Below, in pieces: positions 38,312 through 48,337 of a DNA stretch of 64,000 nucleotides. The DNA comes from Alphaproteobacteria bacterium 46_93_T64 (GTDB lineage Bacteria > Pseudomonadota > Alphaproteobacteria > Sneathiellales > Sneathiellaceae), in assembly GCA_002163135.1 (NCBI GenBank), contig MAAN01000025.1, forward strand, positions 1 to 64,000. Direction: 5' to 3'. Position 1 is the first letter of the stretch, and every line of letters begins with the position of its first letter. The notes below the pieces were generated by a model. That model worked only from the letters and a program-made list of their open reading frames with translations, was not told the DNA's origin and made no database searches. The translations under genes were made by a program, and so were the position numbers.

Positions 38312-39958
38312 CTACTCACTAATCTTGTCTGCTGGACTTGTAAGGGAAGCCAATATGTCAGGGGTATCTATATCGGCAAAAATACTTGAGCTGTCAATTT
38401 CTACGGTATGAACTACGTGGTCATTGGCTGAAATCAAAGCCTTAGCCCCAATGTCGCCAGAAATGTCGCGGACTTCCTCCCAAAACTGCGTGGAGATAAG
38501 GGCCGGATTACCGCGCTTGCCATTTTGTGTAGGCACGATGATTGATCGGCCATTCTCCGGGTCAAAGACTTCGAGTATCTGGTTTATTTGATCCTGTGAC
38601 ACAAAGGGCATATCTCCCAGACATACTAAAATACCATCGAATTTGTTATGTAGAAGTTCAAACCCCAATTTCAATGACGTGGACAGTCCTTTATCAAAAT
38701 CGGGGTTCTGTACACTTGGAATACTTAGATCCCACATGGTTTTGACAACTTCATCTGCTTCATGACCGGTAACAGTCAGGACATCATCAACATTTGATGC
38801 CAGCAGAGTTTCTGCCACATGTCGTACCATTGGTTTTCCGTCAATCAGTGCCAACAATTTATTATCTGTGCCCATGCGTCTGGATTGACCCGCCGCAAGC
38901 AAAACTGCGGCGATTTTATTGGGTTCTGATTTCGGCATAGTTTTCTGGCGTTTGTCTCTTGGTTGCGGCCTGCTGGAGATCTCCTTCAGTAGTCCGCCTT
39001 CGCCCATTGCCATTATGTCAGATGGCGTCACCTCAACATCAGCCAACAGGCGTTCCAGAACCCAGTCAAAACCATTAAGTTTGGGGGAACGTGTACAGCC
39101 GGGGAGTCCGACGACAGTGCAATCCTTCAATTTACCAAGCAAAAGCAAATTTCCGGGATCTACAGGCATGCCAAAATGCTCGATTTCACCGCCAGCTTCC
39201 TTGATAGCAGTTGGGATCACATCTCGCACATCTGTAATGGCTGAAGCCCCAAATATGAGTATCAGGTCGCATTGTTTTCGAGAGAGTTTGTCAAGAACTA
39301 TAGCAACGTCATTTTCATGGTGTGGAACTGTTTGCCGAAACGTTATTTCATTATCGCATCGTTGAAGCCGATCTAGCAGAATTTTCTCCGATTTATGGAT
39401 CAACTTTTCTGGTGTACTTGGCAATTGTGTTGAGATGACACCAATTTTTTTTCTAAGGAAAGGCGCGATCGAAACAAGTGATCGATCGGCAAGTTCAGCA
39501 AAGCCGATGGCCTTATTGACATACTCTTCTGGTGAAGAAAATGGAATAATCTTTATGGTAGCCAGCATTTGCCCGCTCTCAATTTTTTCGAAATTCTTAA
39601 CAGATGCTACCGTAATCGATGGATCTATTGTATTGATTTTGTTGATGAGATCTCGATTAAGCAGAGCGATGCCGTTTTGTTCTGACATCAGGTTCGAGCG
39701 TCCGGTAAAGGGAGCCCGTACAGACACATTTGACCCCGCAAGTGTCTTTGCTATCTCATGGGCTGCAGTGTCTTCTGGAATGTCGCCATCTTCAAGTTTT
39801 GCCGCCAATACGGATAAATGCCCAGCTTTCTTCAAGGCATCTAACATAGCAGTGTCTAGAACAGTCCCTTTTTTCAGTATGCCAAGGGGTTCTGCATCTA
39901 CTGCATGAGCAAGAATTGCTCCTTCAGCATTCTCCAGTTTTAGACGCCCAAAAATCAT
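38312..39958 (-). CDS. Molybdopterin-binding (MoeA/MogA-like) domain fused to MocA-like nucleotidyltransferase
   Basis: N-terminal LILIFGASAITDVRDVIPTAIKEAGGEIEHFGMPVDPGNLLLLG; C-terminal AVLLAAGQSRRMGTDNKLLALIDGKPMVRHV. Confidence 0.9.
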   Translation of the reverse strand: MIFGRLKLENAEGAILAHAVDAEPLGILKKGTVLDTAMLDALKKAGHLSVLAAKLEDGDIPEDTAAHEIAKTLAGSNVSVRAPFTGRSNLMSEQNGIALLNRDLINKINTIDPSITVASVKNFEKIESGQMLATIKIIPFSSPEEYVNKAIGFAELADRSLVSIAPFLRKKIGVISTQLPSTPEKLIHKSEKILLDRLQRCDNEITFRQTVPHHENDVAIVLDKLSRKQCDLILIFGASAITDVRDVIPTAIKEAGGEIEHFGMPVDPGNLLLLGKLKDCTVVGLPGCTRSPKLNGFDWVLERLLADVEVTPSDIMAMGEGGLLKEISSRPQPRDKRQKTMPKSEPNKIAAVLLAAGQSRRMGTDNKLLALIDGKPMVRHVAETLLASNVDDVLTVTGHEADEVVKTMWDLSIPSVQNPDFDKGLSTSLKLGFELLHNKFDGILVCLGDMPFVSQDQINQILEVFDPENGRSIIVPTQNGKRGNPALISTQFWEEVRDISGDIGAKALISANDHVVHTVEIDSSSIFADIDTPDILASLTSPADKISE

Positions 39959-40644
39959 TTGGTCATCTTTCCGCGAAGGCACGCTGTAAGCTCTCCCATG
40001 ATGGAAACAGCTATTTCTGCGGGGGATTGCGCCCCGATATCGAGGCCGATAGGGCCATTGATGCGTTTAATAGCAGCTTCACTAAAGCCTTTGCTTATAA
40101 GACGCTGATGTCGTTTGTCATTTGTGCGGTTACTGCCAAGGGCACCAATATAGAACACGTCTGAATTAAGGGCGCTCTCAAGCGCAGGATCATCTAACTT
40201 GGCGTCATGTGTCAGTGTAACTAACGCACTTCTTCTATCCGGAGAGAGATCCTCTAAAGCCTCATCAGGCCATCTATCATCCAGAGCGACATTTGGAAAA
40301 CGCATTTCAGATCCGAAACTGCGTCTAGGATCAATGACAACGACTTCATAACCAGTTGCTGCTGCCATTGGCGCTAATTTCTGCGCAATATGCACAGCCC
40401 CAACAATAAAAAGACGAAGCGGTGGATTAAAGATATTCAGAAAGATCTTTTCGTTGACCACTTCTGTTTCGTGAGGTTTGTCAAAACGTAGAGCCAGCCG
40501 GGCTTCTTCAAGCAGTGGCGTGATCTCGTCTGTTTCAAACGGGTAGAGTAGTTCGCTAACGCCGCTGGACAAATTAGTGGCGAGGACCACTTGTTTTTTT
40601 TCTTTCCGGGCGTTTTGCAACTCTTGAAGCTGTTTATTGTCCAT
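39955..40644 (-). CDS. XdhC-family protein, C-terminal Rossmann part
   Basis: LFIVGAVHIAQKLAPMAAATGYEVVVIDPRRSFG; LTHDAKLDDPALESAL; IGALGSNRT. Confidence 0.9.
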   Translation of the reverse strand: MDNKQLQELQNARKEKKQVVLATNLSSGVSELLYPFETDEITPLLEEARLALRFDKPHETEVVNEKIFLNIFNPPLRLFIVGAVHIAQKLAPMAAATGYEVVVIDPRRSFGSEMRFPNVALDDRWPDEALEDLSPDRRSALVTLTHDAKLDDPALESALNSDVFYIGALGSNRTNDKRHQRLISKGFSEAAIKRINGPIGLDIGAQSPAEIAVSIMGELTACLRGKMTK

Positions 40645-40653
40645 GATTTGCTC

Positions 40654-40992
40654 TCAACTCAATGCTTCTATAAAAATCCGGATTTTACCGCCGCAAGCAA
40701 GACCAACTTCCCAAGCTTCATCATTTGTAACCCCGAATTCCAAGGTCTTATATCCACCGTTATCCATCAGCTGTATGGCTTCCTGAATGACGGCACCTTC
40801 TACACATCCACCGCTCACCGAGCCAACCATGTTACCTGTTTCGTCAATAGCCAGTTGACTGCCTGTGGGGCGCGGAGCTGACCCCCACGTTTGGATGACT
40901 GTTGCAAGAGCTACTTTTTTGCCTTCCTTTTGCCAATGAAGGGCACTTTCAATGACATCGTCTTTTGCGGCTAAATCTAGCGAGGTATTCAT
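40654..40992 (-). CDS. XdhC/CoxI-family protein, N-terminal part
   Basis: KKVALATVIQTWGSAPRPTGSQLAIDETGNMVGSVSGGCVEGAVI. Confidence 0.92.
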   Translation of the reverse strand: MNTSLDLAAKDDVIESALHWQKEGKKVALATVIQTWGSAPRPTGSQLAIDETGNMVGSVSGGCVEGAVIQEAIQLMDNGGYKTLEFGVTNDEAWEVGLACGGKIRIFIEALS

Positions 40993-42224
40993 GCGACGAA
41001 CCTTCCCTGTACAGCGTGGCCTTTGTCCGGCCCTGAGAGTAATGTAGATAGTTCCTGTAGACTTTGTAAGTTATGGACCGTGCGGAAAATATCAACATGA
41101 GGCAAGATGGCTTTGATCCCGCGGGCCTTAGGTTCAAACCCCTCGTAACGTAAAAGCGGGTTCAGCCAAATCAGTTGCCGGCACGATTTATGGAGACGAT
41201 CCATTTCAATACCTAGTTCGTCCCCTTCGTCGCGGTCCAGACCGTCGGAGATAAACAGAACGACGGCCCCTTGTCCCAAGACCCGGCGTGACCAGTTTTT
41301 ATTGAACTCAGTAAGGGTTGTCCCGATGCGGGTGCCGCCGGACCAATCTTCCACTTTCTCGCTAACAGCGTCCAGCGCCTCGTCCACATCACGGTAACGC
41401 ATATATCTTGTGATATTGGTAAGCCGAGTTCCGAATAGGAAAGTATGGACGCGGTCTCGATCATTGGTCAGAGCATGCAAAAAATGCAGTAACATACGGC
41501 TATACTGGGACATGGAGCCCGAAATGTCGCACAAAACGACCAGTGGAGGATGGCGCTTCACTTGTGATTTGAACCTGAGAGGAATAATTGCGCCGCCAGT
41601 ACGTTGTGCCGCACGAAGTGTTCGGCGCATATCAACTTTTCCGGTCCGCATGTTAGCGCGTAGACGCCGTGTTTTAACTTCGCGGATAGGAAGTTTAAGG
41701 TGTTTCATGGCCTTTTTCGCCATCTCCAGCTCTTCAACGCTCATATCTTCAAAATCTTTATTCTGAAGGAGTTCTTTACTGGAGGTGTTTAGTTCAGCGT
41801 TTATTTCAATCTCTTCAGAGCCATCGTCATCCTGATCGCCTGGAGCTTCTGACGGGGCCAGCGCTTGCGCCAATCGTTTTGAAATTTCTTCTTGATCACT
41901 AGCTACCTTATCCAGAAAAGTTGTTGGCAACATCATGTCCATCATCTTTTTAAGGATGTCAGGGTTTTTCCAGAAAATATGAAATGCTTGATCAAAAAGA
42001 GGCCATTGATCATGACGGTTTACAAAAACAGAATGCAGTGTCCAATAGAAATCGTCGCGCCGCTCCAGGCCGGCGCACTGAACTGCTTTAATCGCTTCTA
42101 TCACGCGGCCGGGACCTACAGGTAGGCCAGCCTTTCGTAATGTACGGGCGAAATGCATAATGTTTTCAACTAGGGCCCCGTTATCCGATGGGGTGCTGTT
42201 GTTGGATTTATCCAGAATTGTCAT
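40989..42224 (-). CDS. VWA-domain CoxE-like protein
   Basis: PPLVVLCDISGSMSQYSRMLLHFLHAL, GGTRIGTTL. Confidence 0.9.
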   Translation of the reverse strand: MTILDKSNNSTPSDNGALVENIMHFARTLRKAGLPVGPGRVIEAIKAVQCAGLERRDDFYWTLHSVFVNRHDQWPLFDQAFHIFWKNPDILKKMMDMMLPTTFLDKVASDQEEISKRLAQALAPSEAPGDQDDDGSEEIEINAELNTSSKELLQNKDFEDMSVEELEMAKKAMKHLKLPIREVKTRRLRANMRTGKVDMRRTLRAAQRTGGAIIPLRFKSQVKRHPPLVVLCDISGSMSQYSRMLLHFLHALTNDRDRVHTFLFGTRLTNITRYMRYRDVDEALDAVSEKVEDWSGGTRIGTTLTEFNKNWSRRVLGQGAVVLFISDGLDRDEGDELGIEMDRLHKSCRQLIWLNPLLRYEGFEPKARGIKAILPHVDIFRTVHNLQSLQELSTLLSGPDKGHAVQGRFVA

Positions 42225-43140
42225 TGGATTGTTCCAATTCCGAATTTATTTGTGCGATAATATCGGCGGCTTCACTCCCTTGAATTTTAGCGATATCATC
42301 TTGATATTTCAATAACACACCAAGGGTGTCATTGATCACGTCGGGGTCCAGAGATATTACGTTGAGTTCTGTAAGGGCATTTGTCCAATCGAGGCTTTCC
42401 GCAATTCCAGGCAATTTAAAGAGTGCAGGATCCTCGCGAAGCTTTTGTACAAACGCAACAATTTGCGCTGACAACTTTTTATCTGCACCGGGCAATTTCC
42501 GTCCAATAATTTCTTTTTCGCGTTCCGCATTTGGGTAATCCACCCAATGATACAGACAACGACGTTTAAGGGCGTCATGAATTTCACGAGTTCTGTTGGA
42601 CGTTATTATAACAATAGGCGCTTCTTTTGCGGCAATTGTGCCAAGCTCAGGAATTGTGATTTGGAAATCTGAAAGCACTTCAAGAAGATAGGCTTCAAAA
42701 GGCTCGTCCGTACGATCTAACTCATCGATTAGGAGAACTGGGGCGCCGCGTCCAGTGTCTTCGAGAGCGTTCAGGAGAGGGCGCTTGATCAGGAATTTTT
42801 CAGAAAATATATCATTGCCGAGTTGTTCTTTTTCGGCACTGTCTGTTGCTTCAGCCAAACGAATTTCGATCATTTGACGCGCATAGTTCCATTCGTAAAC
42901 AGCAGATGAGACATCTAAGCCTTCATAGCATTGCAAACGGATCAAAGGCCTGTCCAGTTGATCGGCCAAAACTTTGGCGATTTCGGTCTTACCAACACCG
43001 GCTTCGCCTTCTAAAAACAAGGGGCGGCCCATTTTCAGAGAAAGATATAAAACTGTTGCCAAGCTGCGATCCGCGACGTAATCCGCTTTTTTTAACAGTT
43101 CTTGAACTTCATCGATGGAGTTGGGTAAGAGTGTAGGCAT
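42208..43140 (-). CDS. MoxR-family AAA+ ATPase (CoxD-like)
   Basis: FLEGEAGVGKTEIAKVLADQL, VLLIDELDRTDEPFEAYLLEVLSD, IITSNRTREIHDALKRRC. Confidence 0.93.
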   Translation of the reverse strand: MPTLLPNSIDEVQELLKKADYVADRSLATVLYLSLKMGRPLFLEGEAGVGKTEIAKVLADQLDRPLIRLQCYEGLDVSSAVYEWNYARQMIEIRLAEATDSAEKEQLGNDIFSEKFLIKRPLLNALEDTGRGAPVLLIDELDRTDEPFEAYLLEVLSDFQITIPELGTIAAKEAPIVIITSNRTREIHDALKRRCLYHWVDYPNAEREKEIIGRKLPGADKKLSAQIVAFVQKLREDPALFKLPGIAESLDWTNALTELNVISLDPDVINDTLGVLLKYQDDIAKIQGSEAADIIAQINSELEQSNDNSG

Positions 43141-43237
43141 GCGGTTTTACTCATTCGTAAAATGGTTGTCAGTCCAGAATAGAGTATCTGGAACAAAGCT
43201 ACAATGATGGCCCCATTCATTTGTAGCGGCTGTCATA

Positions 43238-43265
43238 AAAAAAAGGGGAAGCGAACTTCCCCTTC
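43238..43265 (-). terminator. Terminator after the coxM-like gene
   Basis: Minus strand: GAAGGGGAAGttcgCTTCCCCTTTTTTTT. Confidence 0.75.
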
Positions 43266-43285
43266 AAATATGTATTTAGTTAGGC

Positions 43286-44074
43286 TTAAGACGCAGCGTC
43301 AACTGCGCGAGACGCCATAACTGATATCAAATGAGCCCGATAATCTGCAGACGCATGGATGTCTGCGTTCAAATCGTCAGCACTGGTTTTGACACCTTTA
43401 ACTGCATCAGCAGAGAAATTACTACTAAGAGCTGCTTCCATATCGCTTTGACGGAAAACACAAGGACCAGCACCAGTAACCGCAACACGAGCCCCTGCAC
43501 TTGACTGAGCGACAAAAACGCCAACCAACGCAAACCGTGATGCCGGGTTTGGAAATTTGGCATATGCCGCTTTGTCAGGAACCGGGAACGTTACCTTAGT
43601 AACGAGTTCGTTTTCTTCCAATGCGGTTTCAAACAGATCGACAAAGAAGTCGTCTGCAGAAATTGACCGTTTATTTGTATGAACGGTTGCGTTAAGGGCA
43701 ACAAGTGCAGACGGATAGTCAGCAGCCGGATCATTGTTGGCGATTGAGCCACCAATTGTACCGCGGTTCCTAACCTGTGCATCGCCAATATGAGCAGCCA
43801 TGTCGGCTAACGCAGGAATGGCTGAACGAACATCTGAAGAAGTTGCTACAGCACCGTGAGTTGTCATTGCGCCGATCGACACTTCGCCGCCGCCAACTGA
43901 GATACCGTTAAGTTCTGCAATGCCGCTCAAATCTACCAGCTTATCAACTTGCGCAAGACGCAATTTCAAAGTTGGCAAGAATGATTGGCCGCCGGCGAGG
44001 AATTTGTCGTCCTCACCTATTGCACCAACAGCCTCATTAATCCCCGAAGGGCGTTCATAATCGAATGAATACAT
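43286..44074 (-). CDS. FAD-binding medium subunit, CO dehydrogenase/xanthine dehydrogenase family (CoxM-like)
   Basis: LAGGQSFLPTLKLRLAQVDKLVDL, AHIGDAQVRNRGTIGGSIANNDPAADYPSAL. Confidence 0.93.
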   Translation of the reverse strand: MYSFDYERPSGINEAVGAIGEDDKFLAGGQSFLPTLKLRLAQVDKLVDLSGIAELNGISVGGGEVSIGAMTTHGAVATSSDVRSAIPALADMAAHIGDAQVRNRGTIGGSIANNDPAADYPSALVALNATVHTNKRSISADDFFVDLFETALEENELVTKVTFPVPDKAAYAKFPNPASRFALVGVFVAQSSAGARVAVTGAGPCVFRQSDMEAALSSNFSADAVKGVKTSADDLNADIHASADYRAHLISVMASRAVDAAS

Positions 44075-44093
44075 TTTCTAAATCTCCCTTCTT

Positions 44094-46445
44094 TTAGGCG
44101 CTTTGTATCGCGCGCCAGACTTTTTCTGATGTTGCAGGCATGTCTATTTCTTTACCTAACGCATCAGTGATTGCGTTCATCAAAGCGGCAGGTGCGGCAA
44201 TGGCACCGGCTTCACCGCAACCCTTAACACCAAGCGGATTGCTCGGGCAGGGGGTGTTGGTGGTTTCAACTTTGAAGTTTGGAAGATTGTCTGCCCTTGG
44301 CATGCAATAATCCATATAAGATCCCGTCAGCAACTGTCCGCTGTCATCATCATAGACGACACCTTCCAGCAGTGCCTGACCAATCCCTTGAGCAACACCG
44401 CCGTGGACTTGGCCTTCTACAATCATTGGATTGATAATGTTGCCAAAATCATCTGATGCCACCCAGTCAAGCACTTCAACTACTCCGGTTTGTGGATCAA
44501 TTTCCACTTCCGCAATATGCGTGCCAGCGGGGAATGTGAAGTTTAGAGGATCATAAAACGCATTTTCAGCAAGACCCGGTTCCAAGTCTTCAGGATAGTT
44601 ATGCGGAACATAGGCTGCAAAAGCAATTTCACCGATCGTCAACTGTTTGTCAGTTCCTGCGATCGAAAAGACACCATGCTCGTGTTCGATATCTTCTTCT
44701 GATGCTTCCATCAAATGAGCCGCAATTTTCTTCGCTTTATCAACAATTTTATCCGCAGCTTTGGTAATGGCAGAACCACCAACAGCAAGAGAGCGAGATC
44801 CATAAGTTCCCATACCGAACGGTACTTTGGTGGTGTCGCCGTGAACAACTTCAATGCTCTCAAAAGGAACTCCCAGTTGATCGGCGATAAGTTGTGCAAA
44901 CGTTGTTTCATGGCCTTGGCCATGGCTGTGGCTTCCTGTAAAGATCGTGACAGAACCCGTTGGATTAAAACGAACTTCTGCACTTTCCCAAAGACCAACA
45001 CCAGCGCCAAGAGATCCAACAGCCGCAGACGGAGCAATGCCGCAAGCTTCGATATAAGCCGCAGATCCAATTCCGCGTAGTTTGCCATTGGCCTCAGATT
45101 GTGCTTTTCGGGCACTGAAGCCGTCGTAATCAATCATGCCTTTAGCAGCGTTCATTGTTTGCGGATAATCGCCGGTATCGTATGTCATGATAACCGGTGT
45201 TTCATAAGGGTACGCATCGGGTGCGATGAAGTTTTTCATTCTAAGATCCGTAGGATCCATATTCAGGTCGCGGGCGGCCCGCTCCATCATTCTCTCTACG
45301 ACGTAAGTTGCCTCTGGCCGGCCTGCGCCGCGATAGGCATCAACCGGTGTCGTATTGGTAAATATGGCCTGAACTTCTGCGTAAATGCACGGCATTTTGT
45401 ATTGGCCGTTGAGCAACGTCGCATAAAGGTAGGTTGGAACCGCTGAGGCAAATGTGGAAAGATACGCACCCATGTTTGCTTTGGTTGCTACCCGGAAACC
45501 CAGAATGTGACCATCAGCATCAAATGCCATTTCGGCATGAGTTGCATGATCGCGGCCATGGGCATCGGTTAGAAACGCTTCTGAACGATCAGCTGTCCAC
45601 TTAATTGGGCGGCCTACTTTCTTGGAAGCCCAGATAGTTGCAGTTTCTTCGGCATAAACAAAGATTTTTGTGCCAAATCCGCCGCCAACATCCGGTGCAA
45701 TAACCCGAAGTTTATTTTCAGGTGCTATCGCCACAAATGCTGACAATAACAGCCGTGCTACATGGGGATTCTGGCTGGTCGTGTGGAGAGTATATTCGCC
45801 CGTTCCGGGATCATACTCGCCCATTGCAGCCCGTGGCTCCATAGGGTTTGGAGACAAACGGTTGTTGATAAGATCCATTTTCGTGATGTGATGGGCACCA
45901 GCAAAGGCTGCATCAACAGCATCTTTATCACCGATTTCCCAATCATAACACTGGTTGCCCGGTGCTTCGGTGTGAACCTGCGGTGCTCCTGCAGCAGCGG
46001 CTTTCTGTACATCAGTTACCGATTGCAGCTCTTCATACTCAACCTCGATCAGTTCAGCTGCATCCTTGGCTTCTTGTAGGCTTTCGGCCACAATAAACGC
46101 GACCTGATCACCAACATGCTTAACCGTGTCTGTTGCAAGACATGGATGAGGAGGTGCTACATGGGGACTACCATCTTTGCTGAATATCGACCAGCCACAA
46201 ACGAGGCCGCCAATACCGTCAGCGGCCATATCTTCACCGGTGAAAATATCCACAACGCCCGACGCTGCTTTTGCTGCGCTAAGATCGATACTTTTGATTT
46301 TAGCGAAGGCATGAGGAGAGCGCAGGAAATATCCGTGGGTCTGCCCATATTTGTTGATATCGTCGAGATAGTTACCATTTCCAGTTAGAAATCTTTGGTC
46401 TTCTTTGCGCTTAACAGATGCGCCAATTCCATTTTCTACGGTCAT
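44094..46445 (-). CDS. Molybdopterin large subunit, form II CODH-like (CoxL family)
   Basis: 783 aa; active-site-type motif AYRGAGR (nt 45318-45338); [22 protein letters not shown]-terminal motif. Confidence 0.92.
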   Translation of the reverse strand: MTVENGIGASVKRKEDQRFLTGNGNYLDDINKYGQTHGYFLRSPHAFAKIKSIDLSAAKAASGVVDIFTGEDMAADGIGGLVCGWSIFSKDGSPHVAPPHPCLATDTVKHVGDQVAFIVAESLQEAKDAAELIEVEYEELQSVTDVQKAAAAGAPQVHTEAPGNQCYDWEIGDKDAVDAAFAGAHHITKMDLINNRLSPNPMEPRAAMGEYDPGTGEYTLHTTSQNPHVARLLLSAFVAIAPENKLRVIAPDVGGGFGTKIFVYAEETATIWASKKVGRPIKWTADRSEAFLTDAHGRDHATHAEMAFDADGHILGFRVATKANMGAYLSTFASAVPTYLYATLLNGQYKMPCIYAEVQAIFTNTTPVDAYRGAGRPEATYVVERMMERAARDLNMDPTDLRMKNFIAPDAYPYETPVIMTYDTGDYPQTMNAAKGMIDYDGFSARKAQSEANGKLRGIGSAAYIEACGIAPSAAVGSLGAGVGLWESAEVRFNPTGSVTIFTGSHSHGQGHETTFAQLIADQLGVPFESIEVVHGDTTKVPFGMGTYGSRSLAVGGSAITKAADKIVDKAKKIAAHLMEASEEDIEHEHGVFSIAGTDKQLTIGEIAFAAYVPHNYPEDLEPGLAENAFYDPLNFTFPAGTHIAEVEIDPQTGVVEVLDWVASDDFGNIINPMIVEGQVHGGVAQGIGQALLEGVVYDDDSGQLLTGSYMDYCMPRADNLPNFKVETTNTPCPSNPLGVKGCGEAGAIAAPAALMNAITDALGKEIDMPATSEKVWRAIQSA

Positions 46446-46448
46446 AAA

Positions 46449-46916
46449 TCACCCTCCCATATTCTCCGAAGCTTCTTTGACAGATTTGACAATGTTGTGA
46501 TAACCGGTGCAGCGACAGATGTTGCCTTCCAGTTCTTTACGGATTGTCTCTTCAGATGGGTTAGGGTTGCGCTTAACAAGGTCAACCGCGCTCATAATCA
46601 TTCCTGGCGTGCAGAAACCGCATTGCAGGCCGTGATTCTCTTTAAATGCGGCTTGCATAGGGTGAAGATCTTCGCCTGATGCGAGTCCTTCAATCGTCGT
46701 TACATCTGCATCGTTAGCTTGAACAGCCAACATTGTGCATGATTTAACGCTATCGCCATTCACATGCACGGTGCATGCGCCACATTGGCTTGTATCACAA
46801 CCAACGTGAGTGCCTGTTAGGCGCAGGTTGTCACGGATAAACTGGACCAAAAGTGTGTTCGGCGCTACGTCCGCAGAGACACTTTTCCCGTTTACCGTCA
46901 TTGAAACGGTTGTCAT
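46449..46916 (-). CDS. 2Fe-2S small subunit (CoxS family)
   Basis: [38 protein letters not shown]. Confidence 0.95.
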   Translation of the reverse strand: MTTVSMTVNGKSVSADVAPNTLLVQFIRDNLRLTGTHVGCDTSQCGACTVHVNGDSVKSCTMLAVQANDADVTTIEGLASGEDLHPMQAAFKENHGLQCGFCTPGMIMSAVDLVKRNPNPSEETIRKELEGNICRCTGYHNIVKSVKEASENMGG

Positions 46917-47103
46917 TTGGTTTCCTCCCTAGCTCTTAGTATGTCACACACGTTTGTGCGACGGCGTTATGCTTGCCCCTAGTTTTTTTGTTGAGAGTTT
47001 TCTCTCATTAGATAAGTGTTGTCTTCTTTGACCATCGGGTCAAGATAAAGAAAGATCAATTTATACTACTCTGCTTCAAAATTCATTCAACAGCTCAAAA
47101 ATT

Positions 47104-47709
47104 TTAAGATAGTAAATATAAAACAATAACAATGGCGAGTGCAGCCGGTATAACAAACGATGGTTTTGTCCAGTTAGAGCCTTCCTTTTCGGGGGCCGTT
47201 TGAACAGTGGTTGCGGGCACTTCCTCTATCGCAGTTTCAGCAGTTTCGTTCGGCTCAGTCTCTGCAGCAGAGTTGCTTACCAAATCATTGAAGTTTGAGA
47301 AAAATTCGCCAGCTAATTTTTTTGCCGTACTATCGATAAGGCGTGATCCGATTTGTGCCATTTTACCGCCAACAGAGGCTTTCACTTTATATTTAAGAAG
47401 TGTCCCGCCCTCCGCATCACTTAAAGAAATATCTGCGCCACCTTTACCAAAGCCCGCCGCGCCGCCTTTGCCCTCACCTGTAATGGTGTAGCCGTTTGGG
47501 GCGTCAATATTGCTTAACGTTACTTTTCCTTTAAAAGTGGCCTTAACTGGACCGACTTTAACTTTAACAACTGCGGAAAAAGAGGTGTCGTCTTCTTTTT
47601 CTACGGATTGGCAGCCTGAAATGGCTTGCCTCAATATTTCTGGATCATTTAATGCTGCCCAGACTTGCTCTCTTGGCGCATTGATCAGCTCTTCGCCGCT
47701 CATTTCCAT
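47104..47709 (-). CDS. CoxG-like (SRPBCC, DUF1-type) protein with C-terminal transmembrane anchor
   Basis: MSGEELINAPREQVWAALNDPEILRQAISGCQSVE; C-terminal SFVIPAALAIVIVLYLLS. Confidence 0.9.
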   Translation of the reverse strand: MEMSGEELINAPREQVWAALNDPEILRQAISGCQSVEKEDDTSFSAVVKVKVGPVKATFKGKVTLSNIDAPNGYTITGEGKGGAAGFGKGGADISLSDAEGGTLLKYKVKASVGGKMAQIGSRLIDSTAKKLAGEFFSNFNDLVSNSAAETEPNETAETAIEEVPATTVQTAPEKEGSNWTKPSFVIPAALAIVIVLYLLS

Positions 47710-48337
47710 ATTGATACCTCAAATTCTTGAAATTAATAGAAAACAAATCTAGCGGAATACGGAGCCATGCTGCAAGTGGGAATAAAAGAAGAGCATTTTT
47801 TGCGGTTTTAAAGCCATCGAAAGTTTAGAACAAAACAGTGCCGCGCGGACACGAAAACACCCAAATCAATGATACAGAACAGGGCATCGTCTATAATTGA
47901 ATGCAAATAAATAATACAATAGTTTTTGGTGCGTTAATTTGCCCAGTAAACAATTGCCTAAATGCAACGAGAGCTAGGAAAAGTTCGAATGTGGATTGAT
48001 TAGAGTTCAATATGTGGTGTTGTGAATATGGGGTTTTTGTCGCGGCGGGTATTATGTAGCAAAAACAAATGTTTACATGGATAAGTTACAAAAATCAGCT
48101 GCACTTAAAAACTATATTCCAAAAACTGTAAGAAAATATCAACAGAATTCAACATAATGTGGAAAAATTACGCATCAATTCGTCTCAAAATTAAGATTTT
48201 TTTAACCCTATCATCCATTTGGGGGATGTATTCATTAGAAATATAATTATTATCTTACATAATTTAACGCAATCATTCGTTGAGTAATATTGGTGAATGG
48301 ATTTGCTGACTAAAATTAGGTTTGGGGAAATTGAGAG

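Noticed and set aside
39435-39908. 157-aa plus-strand ORF
   Set aside because: Antisense to the MoeA/MocA fusion gene; no recognisable domain
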